A stretch of DNA of 64,000 bases, from contig VTFK01000226.1 in assembly GCA_009617715.1 (NCBI GenBank), positions 1 to 64,000 on the forward strand, written 5' to 3'. Below the pieces are notes generated by a model. The model worked only from the letters and a program-made list of their open reading frames with translations. It did no database searches and had not been told where the DNA came from. Source of the stretch: Plectrocnemia conspersa. Lineage: Eukaryota > Arthropoda > Insecta > Trichoptera > Polycentropodidae. A program made the translations under genes and the position numbers. Positions 25,831 through 40,659 of the stretch are shown here, in pieces (the stretch's first letter is position 1; every line of letters starts with the position of its first letter).

Positions 25831-26544
25831 ACAATTTCATGGCGGGTCCTAATGGTATGTAACATTAAAAACTTTCTAACATAAAAATATAATGATTATA
25901 AAAAGTATATTGAATATTAAAATGGAATAGAGATAGGGTAAACTTGTAGTTAACGGACTCTTGTAGCTAACAAAACTTACTCTGATCGTCGTAGTGTGAA
26001 CGATCGGTTAGAGTGCCGTTATTAGTTTTCAGCAGAAATACTGTATGTTTTATATTATTATTATACTAATTAAAAAATAATAGTCTAAAGTAAATTTTAC
26101 ATATAAATAAAACTATTACGATATACATATGTATTTATTTGCTGATAATTAAAAAAATAATATTTTTATTATTGCACTACACAAATGTCAAGTTGTATGC
26201 TTTAGCGTAAATTAATTTAAATATAACGGTTCCTTAATTTTTAACATCCTGTTTCATTTAAAAAATAATATAAATATTGCTGACATATAAAGTTTTCAAA
26301 AAAAAATTAAGCTTAAGATTTTTGCCAAATATATAAAATAACCTAATTTATCTTATAAAAAGTATTGTTTTTTTTATAATTTTTTTTTAGTAAATTAATC
26401 GTGCTTTAGAACTATTTTTTTTCAAGAATTCATTAAAATTAATAATAAATTGCATTTTTGTAATTATTATATTTTTCATATGCAAATATTATTTTTTTCA
26501 TATGCGATTAAAATATATATTTTATAGTAAAATATGAAATATAA

Positions 26545-26720
26545 AATAGATATTTTATATTGAAATATCAAACAAAAAATCCTCCGTCTGTAAAATAAAA
26601 TCTGGAGTACCTCAAGGTAGTGTACTAGGGCTGGTACTATACTTAAAAAATACAGCAGACAAACTACAAACAGGACTACCTCCGCAACCTTTGTCGCAAC
26701 GACACAGTTATACAAAAAAT
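26545..26720 (+). mobile_element. Jockey-clade retrotransposon RT fragment
   Basis: The plus strand reads RYFILKYQ, then after a one-base shift SVCKIKSGVPQGSVLG (26583-26630), the conserved RT GVPQGSVLGP box. It continues to LYLKNTADKLQ. A second frameshift continues as TTSATFVATTQLY (26675-26713), the decayed counterpart of TTxATFADDTAxL, where the catalytic YADD-type aspartates are lost. About 60 codons survive, with no intact ends. The order of motifs matches the minus-strand element at 12 kb and the two appear to be the same or sister families. Dead fragment. Confidence 0.85.
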
Positions 26721-26729
26721 CCAAATACC

Positions 26730-28370
26730 CGGTTCTCGGGTATTTTTTATTCCAGGTAATTTTTGTTCTGACGTTTAATACCGACACAGAGTTAAAATTT
26801 AAATTATATACATATATTACAAACTAAAATATTTGATTTTCGTATTTTCCTCAAATAGGTGCATAATTATTTTAACAAAACTTTGAAATTTACTATAATA
26901 GAAATTAGACGAAATTATTTACATCAATTTTATTTGAATGTTTATATTAAAAATAAACATTTTATATAAAATTATGTGGAATTAAATTATATTATTTATT
27001 AATTCTTGATTTAAATGAATTTTATTTACAAAATACAGATAAATTAAAAATTGCATTCGCAAAACAAAAAGCGGGGGTTCAATAAAAAATATAAGTAAAA
27101 AAGGGGGAGGGGTTCATGTTAAAATTTTGATTAAAATTTATACTGCAAAATTAATTATAACGGTGGCTAAAAATATTTATTTTCACAAACAATTATGGTT
27201 GATAATTTTATTTGTTTTAAAATATTCTTAACAATCTAATCATTTATGGTACACCACCGAGTAAAAAAATATAATTTTTGTAAATATTATCTAAGGAAGG
27301 TTTAATTTTTGTTAAAATATATAAATTTTAAAATCCACAGTTAGCGTTAAATTTTTCTATAAACCCTAAATAAAATATTTCAGAATCACTTTTGCTTCGA
27401 CTTTTGTCCGTGAGGGTGGAATAATTTTAATATATGAATTTGCTTATCGTGAAAACACATGAAACAGCTCACCCGTCCCATTATATTGCTGATAGCAAAA
27501 ACTTTATTGTCAATCATTGTCAATTCTCAGGGATTATAACCTTGAAAGCATCATAAAATTTTGAATGAAAGTCTATTTATGAATCATCAAATTATACATG
27601 CAGAATTTGTTCTTTTAATATTTACAAAAGTTAAGAATAAATATTAATCATTGACGGTAAATAATAACAATACACTTTTTTGTGTACAACCGTCCCCCGA
27701 GTATGGCATGCGTATTTTTTTGGCAAATGTTTGAAAATGCCAAAATGAAATATGTCATATGACTTACATTGTGAAAAAATAGTTTTGGACTATTAATCCT
27801 ATTTGATTTCAGCATTAAAGCTTAAATCACCCATTAGTGGTCAGTACAATCAGGTTATCGACCACTGGTGTAAACAAAGACCCGTCAATGTAAAATTAAA
27901 AGTAATAGAGCAATTATTTTTCCTTTTTTTAAATTATAAATGTAATATAATTTATGAAGGTAATATTTTAACGTTTTTAATGCATTATTTATATCATATT
28001 ATCTTTCTAAATGAAGTGGTAAAAAACATTATTTGACCTTGAATAATCAATTTTTTTTCGTTATACAAAAAATGCTGCATTCTATAAGTATTTTTTTAAC
28101 ATAATAAAAATTCTCTATAGCTTTTTATATTATTAATGAATATTTTTTATTCATAATATATTATTAAATGCAGTTAAATTTGTGCTTTGTGGTACACTTA
28201 AAACATTTTTTAGCATACCAAAAATATTTTTAATATTATCATTAAATTACAGTGAAAACATATATATAGTTAGTATTTGAATAAAGTCAGTTTACCCCAA
28301 GCTTACCTTATAACGCCAAAAATTGAATATAAGCTTAGATTTTTCTGACCACCCAGTAATTCATAAGGTA
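26730..28370. other. A+T-rich DNA, nothing recognised
   Basis: No exon, RNA gene or repeat organisation can be supported. A GT-rich phrase, AAGTATGGCATGCG, near 27700 is isolated. Confidence 0.5.
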
Positions 28371-28374
28371 AACG

Positions 28375-29195
28375 TAGCGTTCATTAATCCAACAACGGCA
28401 TCTCAGCGCTTCTTTTCTTATTTTTTGTTGTTAGTTGAAGTGAAGTAGCTGACAGCGAATTAGCACATTCCACAGAGCTTCTGGAGCTGAACCTCCCGAG
28501 TGAAACACTGACACGCTGAAATAGTTTCCACGCAATAAAAGGAAGAGTGACAACACTCTTAGCGAAATCGTTTCGTGGCACAGTGGTTAGCTGATTATTT
28601 ATGGCTGTAAAAACTCTCTATTTGCTCTGATTTATATTTGTATTAAAGCAGCCTAAAATATATTTATTGATATTTCTGTAATTTAATTCAGTTTTCTTCA
28701 GATTTCATGACACAGTTTCTGTGAAAAATATTATTTTTTCACACAACACCAGATGAAATATTATTTTTAATGACGTTTTTCTATTAGCTGATTATGAAAT
28801 ATGCATAGCTCGGCCGATTGGTCTAGTTTATATGCGAGAAGTGAATGGTAACAGGTTGTTTCGGATGAGATCCAACGTCCTTGCCTTCAAGCGAGTACGT
28901 TCAAACAACGGTTACGACAAAATGCCAACTTGTTCGCGTTTTACGAGAAAACAACGTAATCCGACAGATCACGACCGTCACACTACAATTATGGTCGAAA
29001 AATCGCATTGCTAATAATGAAAGAGTGAATTATTTCATATTTTTCACAATTTCCTAGCGGGCGATAATTACTTTTTTTTGTGTATGTTAGTTGCGCTTTG
29101 GACAAGGCGAATTTTGAAATTGTATCTGAAGAGTTTTGTGCAGATTTAGTATCGATGGCCATTTTTGTAACCGAGGCTAGATTCGACATTGAATA
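28375..29195. promoter_or_regulatory. Complex island with an isolated tRNA-type A-box
   Basis: Balanced-composition DNA in two blocks (about 28375-28600 and 28800-29195). TGGCACAGTGG at 28576-28586 is an exact RNA polymerase III A-box match (TGGCNNAGTGG), followed by TTAGC as in tRNA or SINE heads. No B-box follows within 100 bases, so this would at most be a truncated SINE head. Open frames of 60-66 codons occur on both strands and are not recognised. Confidence 0.3.
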
Positions 29196-29199
29196 TTGA

Positions 29200-30530
29200 A
29201 TAAAAAATGATATGTGTGGCTATTAAAACACATGTCAAGTCTCGTCTGTTCGATACATAAAATGTTTTAAATAAGGTGTGTTATAAATCATGTTTTTTAT
29301 ATATTAGAAAAAAGACACTTAAACATCAGTGACCGGAACTTCATATTTAATTTTCTACTACAACTAAAATTAAACCGATAATTATATTTATTGTGTACAA
29401 ATCACATATTCTTTATTTATAATCTAATGTTTAGATACTTTAAAGTTGTTTATAGTAACTTTAACTAAAAATCAAACAGTATTGTACGCTAAAAAGTGCT
29501 TCCCTACAGCATTATTTAATGCTTTAAACCTTGCCTTTTTATAGATATCAATTTGTTTGCTTGCTATTTTATATTCAATACCTTAATTTTTTTTTATGAA
29601 TGAAACATCACATATTTTTGGCTGAAAGGAATGCGCCACACAACTCATATCAGTGAATTCAGCACTGTGTATAGACATGTATGCAAAATTTAAAACATCG
29701 TACAGTAAAAGGTAACGAATCACGAGCTTGTCGAATGATGTTCGCGACCATGTTAAGCAAAGAAGTGAAATAATGTTCAAGAAGAAGACACCGTGTAAAT
29801 GGAGTAGCGAAAGTGGATGTCTGTGGCCAAGTGTGTCAGTAGATTTACGTGATGGTCAATTGTTTGAAACGTGTCGAGATCAATTTGAGTGATTGTCCCT
29901 GAATTGACTACTCTGAATCACAATCGAGTACGGTCAATGTCGGCAAATTGATTGGACCACTTTTGCATGGCAATTTATTGGTTACGATCCACATTGTTTC
30001 CTAGTTAAAAAGTCACTCAATCGAGGTGATCGAAGTTAAAAATAAATAAAAATATAGTATTTTCTGGTGAAAGGTGTTTAAAATAATACCGACATAAAAT
30101 AATAAATTATTTTTTGTAATGAGTGACAATAAATTAAATTATGAATTTCTTACCTTAAAAATATGGTGAGGATAAAGTAATATTAATAAACATTTTATCT
30201 AATGATATTTGATATTTTTATATCCAAACATAATTTGTCATTTATTGCCATTAAAAATTTAGTTTCTGAAAATTTTGTTTGAAGTAAATCATAAACTTCT
30301 GTTTATAAATAAATATTATAATGAAAAAAATATCATATTATTTCAGGCATATTTATAAAATTTATTGTGCAAAAATTTATATAAATGTACATTTGGGATT
30401 TTACTAATTATTTTTATAAATCCATATATTACTCATTAAATTCTAAAATAAATTCAACGCCCATTAAAAGTAAATTAGTTACCTTATGTGCGTTATTATT
30501 TAATATTGTGGGCATTTAACGACCCAAATT
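29200..30530. other. Mixed non-coding DNA with a complex block at 29.6-30.0 kb
   Basis: The block at about 29600-30030 carries several TCAATTG, CAATTGA or ATTGATTGG words suggestive of clustered homeodomain-type sites, but no coding exon. The remainder is A+T-rich. Confidence 0.35.
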
Positions 30531-30985
30531 ATGAATGAATCGTCGCCTTAACGAGCGCAATAATGCGAGTTCACATAACATACAATTTAAAATTCCATTT
30601 GCTCAGATTTGATGTAAATGCATTTTTTCGAACATCATACACACTGATGTGAAGTATTCAAAGAATTCGCCTTCCATTACTTTTACGTTAATTAAAAGTG
30701 AATTTGTAACAAACAATGCCGGCGTATCGTTAACGTGGAGGAATTTAGATCGATTTTTTTTGTATTATTCTCAATAGAAAAATCGAAACCTCACGGAGAA
30801 ATTTACGTGAGAAGAGTTGGTCTTCTTTGAGAAGGTTTGCGTGATCAAAACGACAACGGGGTAACCCACTTATCGGTTGGTGTACAATTATATGATACGT
30901 CACGAGTGAATCTCACGATAGTGTGACGTCATAAGACACAGCTTTTCGAACGTTGATGAAGCTTTACCGGTGATTTAGAGACATT
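30530..30985. promoter_or_regulatory. Complex island with a perfect CRE-type palindrome
   Basis: TGACGTCA at 30924-30931 is a full cAMP-response-element palindrome. It lies in an imperfect inverted repeat, ACGTCAC...GTGTGACGT, spanning about 30897-30929. The surrounding 450 bases are of mixed composition with CpGs. A regulatory element is plausible; no gene was seen next to it. Confidence 0.3.
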
Positions 30986-30999
30986 TTTGATAAGTCAAT

Positions 31000-33900
31000 A
31001 AATTTTAGTCGTGAATAAAAATATGTAAATTAGTAAGAAGATCATTAAAAATAATATTCGGTGTGTTTTATTGACACAGAGGATTTGTTCTAAAAATAAA
31101 GCAATAGCTTGAAATTAATGGGAAATAAATTATAAGGAAAACTCGCTGTGGCTAGTCTGTAATTATGATAAAACCGCAATAAAGCATCATTTGAATATAT
31201 TATAAAAAAGTTCTTGAATTTTAATGTTAAAAAATAATTTATATAAATTTATATTTATATCATAAATTTATAAAAAAAATCAAACTCATGCTTTTAATTA
31301 TTAGTTATAGGGTACTTGCAGATGAACCATATATTTTCAGTATTTTTTTACTGTCGTACAACTTTATTAAATTTATCTCCATATTACTAATCAAATTATG
31401 CGATTCTTTTATATATCATATAAACAATATTGTTATGTATTATAATTTTATTTATTAGAATAATAACATTTATTTATATTATACTATGTTATTTTTGGAA
31501 TGCATTATGCGGTTATACACAATTGTCTCATAAAACAATATAACTGACTTTATTAGACTAAAAAATGATATATCATATAAAATATAGACTTTAAAATCTA
31601 ACTTAAATGCATATTTATGGACTTTTATTAAAAAAATAAACATCACTTGAATTTTACATAAGAGGTGTGTAAAAATTACTTATTTCACATTTTTTTTAAT
31701 GTTTTTGAGGAAGCTATAACTCAAATATAATTTTACTTTATTGTGGGTTTGATTACAAAATTATAATTTAGTATTATGTATTAACCTTTTAAATGCTATC
31801 TGTAAAAATTGCTTGAATGTCTCTACCCACATTTATGAGACAGTTGCAACTATTATATATATTTAATAAAATATTTTTAACTGTATATTTTGATCTAAAT
31901 TACACATACTTAATAAAATAGAGCTATTCAGATATACAGTATTACACCAATACGACAAACATCTTAAAAATTTTCATGAAGCTCATTATTTGTCATGATT
32001 GACCCAGAAAAACCGATTTTTAATATCACCACTAATTCCATAGCATTTATGATTTTTGGTATAATCCAAAACCAATCACGATCATCGTAATGATCAAACC
32101 AATTAAAGAACTTCCTTAATGACATTGACGTTGGTCATCTTGTGAAATGTCACAATGAGTTCCGGTGCGTCTTTTAACGATCGCCTCTAATAGATGACCA
32201 GATGCATGTTGGAAAGTTAAAATTAGGGCTACAAATTAGTTCGTGATTCGACCGTTTCGGTTTGAGGTCGTCGGACAATGGCGGTGAAAATGTTTTAATT
32301 TTACACTGCCACGGGAAGAACTGTGGAACAAATCGATGAATGAAAATCAGTCGTGATGGTGACCTAGAGACGTCGTCGTAGAGTTAATTGCATTTTGTTA
32401 TATATAAAATGAAATTGCACCAATTTGATGTCATAATGTTTCAAATATATATTTACTAACTTCTATGTACTATCACAAATACAATGTATTATATAAGACA
32501 GTAGAAAGATTTAAAACCATAACACATAACAATCATTGAAAATTCATGAGCATAAGTTTCACTGTCTTATATGATAAAAAATACTTGAAGGATTTAAAAA
32601 ATTGGTGAAATGTATAAAACGCAGTAAAAATATAAAATCAGGTTAATTTAAACCAAAACAATGAACTTAACAACAATGACCTACTATAATAGTTTTACTA
32701 AATATTTGTTTTATTTTAAAACGAATAAGTCGTCTCAAGCAATTTTTAAATTACGACCACAAATAGACAGTAACCTAAAAACAGATCTCTAAAAAATCAA
32801 TTGAATATTTTTTTTTGTTCTTTTAGATAAAATACCTGAAGTAATTTTAAGTGTGGTTTATATACATACCTATAGTGAAATTTAATTATGTGTTTATTGG
32901 CACAAATTTAATATAAATAAAATAAATACAACTTAAATATGTTTAAAATAGTATTTGGATAGTGTTCCTTTAATTTAATATATAAAAAAATATTGTGCAA
33001 TTATTTTTTAATATATTTTTAAAAATTAAAATGCTATTACTTATAAAGTCATGTTTCTTAAATATATTATCATAAAAAATTCAGAATTAATTAGCAATTT
33101 TATAATTTTTTGCTTCGCAAAAATATTTTTTTTATACTGTTTTATAATTGATTATAATTTCTATTATTTAATAAAATAACTATTTAAACCTTCGTGAGAA
33201 ATAGTTTAAAGTAAATTAATCAATCGATAGCAAATAATTACGTACGTAGAATATATGCAAATAATATAAAGCTATATTTAATTTATTCAAGTAAAACAGT
33301 TTTTGCTTTAAATGAAAAATTATTTAGAAATACCTTTATATTTAAATTAATATAAACTAAAGCTAAAATATTTTTGATAACACTAATGATATTTACAAAA
33401 AGATTGCAGTACTATAATATCTGTCATTTTATAAATAAAAAATTATGGATACCAAAATAACTTTTATGAAAAATACGAAATTTTTATTCAGTGATATCGA
33501 TCAAAATAAAATACAAAGTATTGATATATTGTTCCTATAATGTTTATTTGATAAATTGATTCATTTAAAATAGTATTTAAACTTAACTTAATTCACTACA
33601 TAATTCACTAACTTTGTCAGGAAACACCAATATTTTTTTAATATGATGCACCTTTTATTTAAAAAATATTTTATGTCAATATAAAATATTATTGTATGTA
33701 TTATATTTCATTAAAAATATATGATTTTTAATTAAATTAAAATACGCCCAACTACATTCTAAAAATGTTACAAAAATATTCACTATCAATGGCAATTTTA
33801 ATTTATTTTATCCTCTGCAAAAAATAATAATATCAATAAGACAGATACTTTCATTTTTTTTTATTTATTTAGACCTTCACAGTGATATTTTTTACCACTG

Positions 33901-36600
33901 TTTATAATTCACTTCCACATACAACAAACATTATATCAAATTACGATCCGGATGCAAGAAATTTATAAAAATTAACCACTGTACTTATATACTCGAATTT
34001 ATACAAATCGGTGAAAGTCCACAATCAACATCAACAACAATCGCTTCGTTTCTGGCAGTTAAATTAACCGCTTGATTGATTTTTGAAGCGTGCAAGAAGT
34101 CACTCCACAATTTATTATAAACACACGCACATTTCATCACTCTATCAAAAATTCTATTTACTATTAACATCATAAATAAACCTATGAATGAATGAATGAC
34201 GTAGGAAATTGTAGGAAAAACAAGAATGACAAGTGATCGATGACATATCTCTGATTACGTCAAGTGATAAAATCGGTGCGATGCATTTTTTCTATCGCAA
34301 TAGATCAATATGGTATTGTGATTAGTTTATTATTAGAATCAATGCCTTTTAATGCGTCGAAGGATCTAATGATTAATTGTTTTTAATGATGTATACGACG
34401 CCATTGTATTTTTTATGTGCCAGATTTATTAAATATGGTAACAATGCGAATTATTATTATGAGAAAGAAAATCGAGAAGATTCGCTGGAAAATAATAACT
34501 CATCTAATGGCATCCTATCCTATCCACCCACTCGGGAGCAACTCGTAGACGTAAATGGTGCATGCGAGAAATCTCAAAATATATATAACTTAAAGACAAT
34601 CGTTATTTACGACATTTTGACACGTAGATATTGGAAATTCCATATACAGTTTGCTTTGGTTTATTTATAAAAATAACTATATGTATATATCTACAAATAA
34701 TATATAATGTGATCAAGTCAAGTATGCTTATAATTAAACGAAACAAATAATCTTAAAAATCATGACAATATTACACTATATGTGCTATATTTATGGTATT
34801 TAGATTAAATCTTTAAAGATTATTGAAATATGTAAAAAATATATTGTTAAAGAGTAGCTTTTTTAATTTACGTAGCACGACTACAAATTAATTCATTTAG
34901 CTGGTTTTAAAATATTATCATTAAAGATTGAGGAAATTGACATGCAATTAATTAAATTTTAATTTAGAAATTTTAAGAGCTTCCCATGACAAATCCTAAT
35001 TACTGTTAATTAATCAGGAGGTGTTATTTAATTAGAAAAAATAAAAATAAACTGTTTTTATTTTGTATGTATTTAGTTAGCCTTATAATAATATTAAATT
35101 TGAGGGTTACTTTAAAAAAACAGCTTTTTTTTAATTTTTATTGATATTTTTTAAATACTAAATAAATCCAAATAATTGTATGCATCAATTTTTTAAGTTT
35201 CGCTATTAAATAATTACTTGTTTATAATTTAATATTAACAATAATATTAATATTTCCATTAGGAACTGCCATATTTTTTTAACATTAATTTAAATCTATT
35301 AATCGATTTCCGAATTTATATTTTATTTAAAAAATACTGTCGTAATAAATATATTTGCTGTATTATACATATAAAGCCAAAATAATATAAATTAAAATCA
35401 CGGGTTTTTCTTATTAATATTATGTAAAAACATTTGATTTTTATATTTTTGTGGTATGAGGCAATAACAACCAATGTCATTTATTAAATATAAAACTAAA
35501 ATCGTATTTTATTGATAGCAATAATCAAAAATATCAGTATAAAAATCTATATAAGTATAATACACGCAATAAAAACCAATGACAAGATTGCTTAATATAT
35601 TATTCATATTCACTTACCAAATATCATTTCAAATCAAAATGTGTTCTAAATATTGATGTAAATAGAATCGAAACATATATTTCACAATGTTACTACATTT
35701 TATGGTAACTAAAATACTGGGAAATCCATAAAATCATATATTTATGTTATGGAAATATCAGATGTACATTTTATTCGTTGATTAATAATACTTATTTGGT
35801 TTAATTAATATAAACTAAATAAAGAGCTTTAGAGATCTGGGGTAGAATGTGATGAAACATAACTCAATTATGTTTCCAAAACATAACTTAAAACAGAACT
35901 TTTACTGTCAAAATATATTTTTTAAAGTTACAGTCTGTTCCATAACATAACAATAAATAAATAGCCAATGTCAATATTTATTGCAGCTGATAGCTTAAAA
36001 ACAAAATTTATGTAAGTCATAAATAAATATGTAGCTAATAAGAAGTCCAATTATGAAATAAAATATTTTACTAACAATATGTTTTTGACATTGTTAGTAA
36101 TTATTTAAGCCAATAGTTTATCTAAGAAGTACATTATTCCAATTTCTTACAATATGTTTTCATATTTTTATTTTCAAGTATCTTTGCTAATTGTTATGGT
36201 TTAAATATGAGTTAAAGTATGCGATACTTCACTGTATTTGAAAACAGTATGGACTTATTAAACTTAAAGGTCATTTAGTGGTGTTATGTTTGTTGTATAT
36301 GGAATATTATTATAAAATAAAAATCTTTAATACTTATTAGGATAACTCATTATATTTTAATCTATGACCTAAAAAACACATAAAATTATGTATTCTGCAG
36401 TCTTGTAGATATAAATAAATTTAATTATTAAATATTTTTTTTTTTAATTAGATTTCCTAATCTTTTGAATGAATATCGTTTTAATTAAATTAAATTAAGA
36501 TAGTTATTTTTTTTAAATAAAAATCTAAAATCACTATGATTTTTAACGCTTTGTATAACATTTAATCATTACAGCTCTCCTGTTTCATTGTTACAAAATT
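31000..36600. other. A+T-rich DNA with two complex patches, no gene called
   Basis: More complex patches occur at about 32070-32400 and 33940-34620. The second contains a 62-codon minus-strand frame (34173-33985) and a 97-codon plus-strand frame (34377-34670) whose middle, ENREDSLENNNSSNG, looks slightly protein-like. Neither has convincing splice sites or a recognised domain. An inverted pair, ATATAAGACAGT...GAAA and TTTC...ACTGTCTTATAT, lies at 32491-32572. Confidence 0.4.
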
Positions 36601-36760
36601 TTAAGTAAAATTTAATTCATATGGATTTTATACAAAAAATATTTTCTAATAAATGTTAGCTTTTTTAAGCTTACCTTAAAAATAATCTAGATATTTACAA
36701 ATACTCAGACATATCGTATTTTTTTGAAATATGTTTATTAAAAGAGAGAGTGTTTTATTG

Positions 36761-37170
36761 TTATTGTGTTTTTTTCACAAAAATATTTTTTATTTAATCT
36801 ATAAGATTTTAGATAAAATCATTAGCTTACCTAAAAATATTCAAGATATTTAAAAATATTCTTAATTGTGTTTTTTCTACAAAAATATTTTTTATTTGTC
36901 CTACAAGATTTCAGATAAAATCATTAGCTTACCTAAAAATATTCAAGATATTTAAAAATATTCGTTATTGTGTTTTTTTCACAAAAATATTTTTCATTTA
37001 ATCTACAAGATTTTAGATAAAATCATTAGCTTACTTAAAAATATTCAAGATATTTAAAAATATTCGCTATTGTGTTTTTTCCACAAAAATCTTTTTTTTA
37101 TTTAATCTACAAGATTTTAGATAAAATTATTAGCTTACCTAAAAATATATAGGATACTTAAAAATATTCG
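36761..37170. repeat. Tandem repeat, four copies of about 102 bp
   Basis: Copies begin at 36761, 36863, 36965 and 37067, each TTATTGTGTTTTTT-like, then ACAAAAATATTTTT, a TAATCTACAAGATTTTAGATAAAATC core, and ATTAGCTTACCTAAAAATATTC. Copies differ by scattered substitutions and small indels. A more diverged partial copy precedes them (about 36630-36760), and the sequence after the array (AGAATTTTATTGTTATTG near 37208) repeats the sequence before it (near 36750). This suggests the array sits inside a longer duplicated unit. Most copies carry TTAG|GTAAGC on the minus strand, a splice-donor-like word. Confidence 0.9.
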
Positions 37171-37199
37171 TTTATATCATATCTTTATTTTATTTATGT

Positions 37200-38120
37200 A
37201 AAAGACAGAATTTTATTGTTATTGTATGATTTTGAATAGTATGTATTTTTTGTAGACTACTTATCAAACTCTAGTAAAACATGTTTTGAATACTTATTTA
37301 CTTATATAATTACGTGTACTATTTGTGTGTATATAATTATTTATTCCAACATATAATAATTGCGTTATTGCGCCTACTAATTATAAGACAAGCGAAACAA
37401 CATTGAGCTATTTTAACTATTATGTACATATTTTTAGTAGTAAATAATATAACAAAAATTTAATAATGTGCTTAGACTAATTTTTAATTTTTGTTACTGT
37501 GTTGACTTTGTGTAAAAATTTACCTGTAGTTTCTTATGCAAATATATGCAAAAATTAAAATTCAATTTAAAGTTGAACAATTTTAATTAAATTAATTTGA
37601 TTATGGCAAATTTAGCTTCAATGAAAACATTTAGTTTAAGATACGAATTTTTTAGTAATCAACCAAATAGTGAGCTAGTAATATATAAGAGGCTAAACGA
37701 CAATACAGAAACATTTACAAAGTCTATTTCGCTTACAAACATATATATTGCCACGTCAAACTAATACGCTTCTTTTTCTTGTTGCATAAATGTTGTTGCA
37801 TTTTTATAATATTAATTAGAAAGGAATGTATAAATATACTAGTTTGTGCATAAATAGAATTAAAAGGCAAATATTTGGATAGAAATGTCAAACACCTTGT
37901 TTTAAAGCTTGTTGGCTTACTAGTCTGTAAAATATTTATTTATTTATATTATATTATCTATTTATTATATAAGCATAAACAGTAGAAAAAACATGTCTTC
38001 ATATATAAGCAACATAAATTTAAAGTATATTAAATAATTGAAGTTGAAAGACTTCATTTTAATTTGCAATTAATCTTCTAACTTAAACCGTTGATAATAT
38101 AATATCGTATACGAATTCAA
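37200..38120. other. A+T-rich DNA, nothing recognised
   Basis: No exon or repeat structure can be supported beyond low-complexity A+T sequence. Confidence 0.5.
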
Positions 38121-38126
38121 GTAAAA

Positions 38127-38573
38127 TTGTTAATTTGTCTTCACCCCGCACGATCAAGGTCCCTTTTGTGCATTACGACGCCTTTACATCACTTTACATC
38201 ACCGCGCCGAAGATGGTGCGATCAGATGTGCGTCGGGAATGCGGTTCCGTTGAATCACACACACACATCCGGCGGAAAACGACTGGCTCGGAAAAGAGCG
38301 TACCTCCACAGAAGAAAATTTCTAGTGGGGGTACACACCTTGCGACAGCCACCGGTTGTCTTCAGTGCTGCTCTCGCCGCCAGCGAGGAAGGTCGGCCTC
38401 GGTCGTAGCCGCTCGGTTTACCCCCACCACTCGCCAGTGTGCCCCTACCACCAACCCCTAGTGAGCGAGAACCCTTAGTGAGCAATTAAAGTGATGTGAT
38501 ACAACTGTCCGAGTGATTTAATAGAACATCCCTCTGGCAACCACCCTTCAGTTTCTGTATTCTTCAATTATAG
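38127..38573 (+). promoter_or_regulatory. G+C-rich island ending in a splice donor: candidate 5' exon or LTR remnant
   Basis: Composition changes abruptly to G+C-rich, C-biased sequence. Overlapping frames are open on both strands (93 and 108 codons plus, 76 minus) without any recognised domain, as expected for G+C-rich non-coding DNA. On the plus strand it ends in AATTATAG|GTAAGC (GT at 38573), a strong donor, so it could be an untranslated first exon. Alternatively, the compact C-rich body followed by AGTGATTTAATAGAACA and TGGCAACCACC (near 38513-38545) recalls the 3' end of an LTR followed by a primer-binding site. No target-site duplication or second LTR is visible in the window. Confidence 0.35.
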
Positions 38574-38589
38574 GTAAGCTACGCAAGAA

Positions 38590-40650
<2,061 letters not shown>

Positions 40651-40659
40651 ATAACATTT

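Noticed and set aside
28576..28586. tRNA or SINE starting at the perfect A-box TGGCACAGTGG
   Set aside because: No B-box follows at a usable distance, so at most a truncated remnant.
34377..34670. 97-codon plus-strand frame with an ENREDSLENNNSSNG stretch
   Set aside because: The middle looks slightly protein-like, but the ends are A+T noise and no start or splice support exists.
38135..38485. Overlapping 93- and 108-codon plus frames and a 76-codon minus frame as genes
   Set aside because: G+C-rich DNA has few stops, so all frames are open. No domain is recognised, and an untranslated exon or LTR explains the block better.
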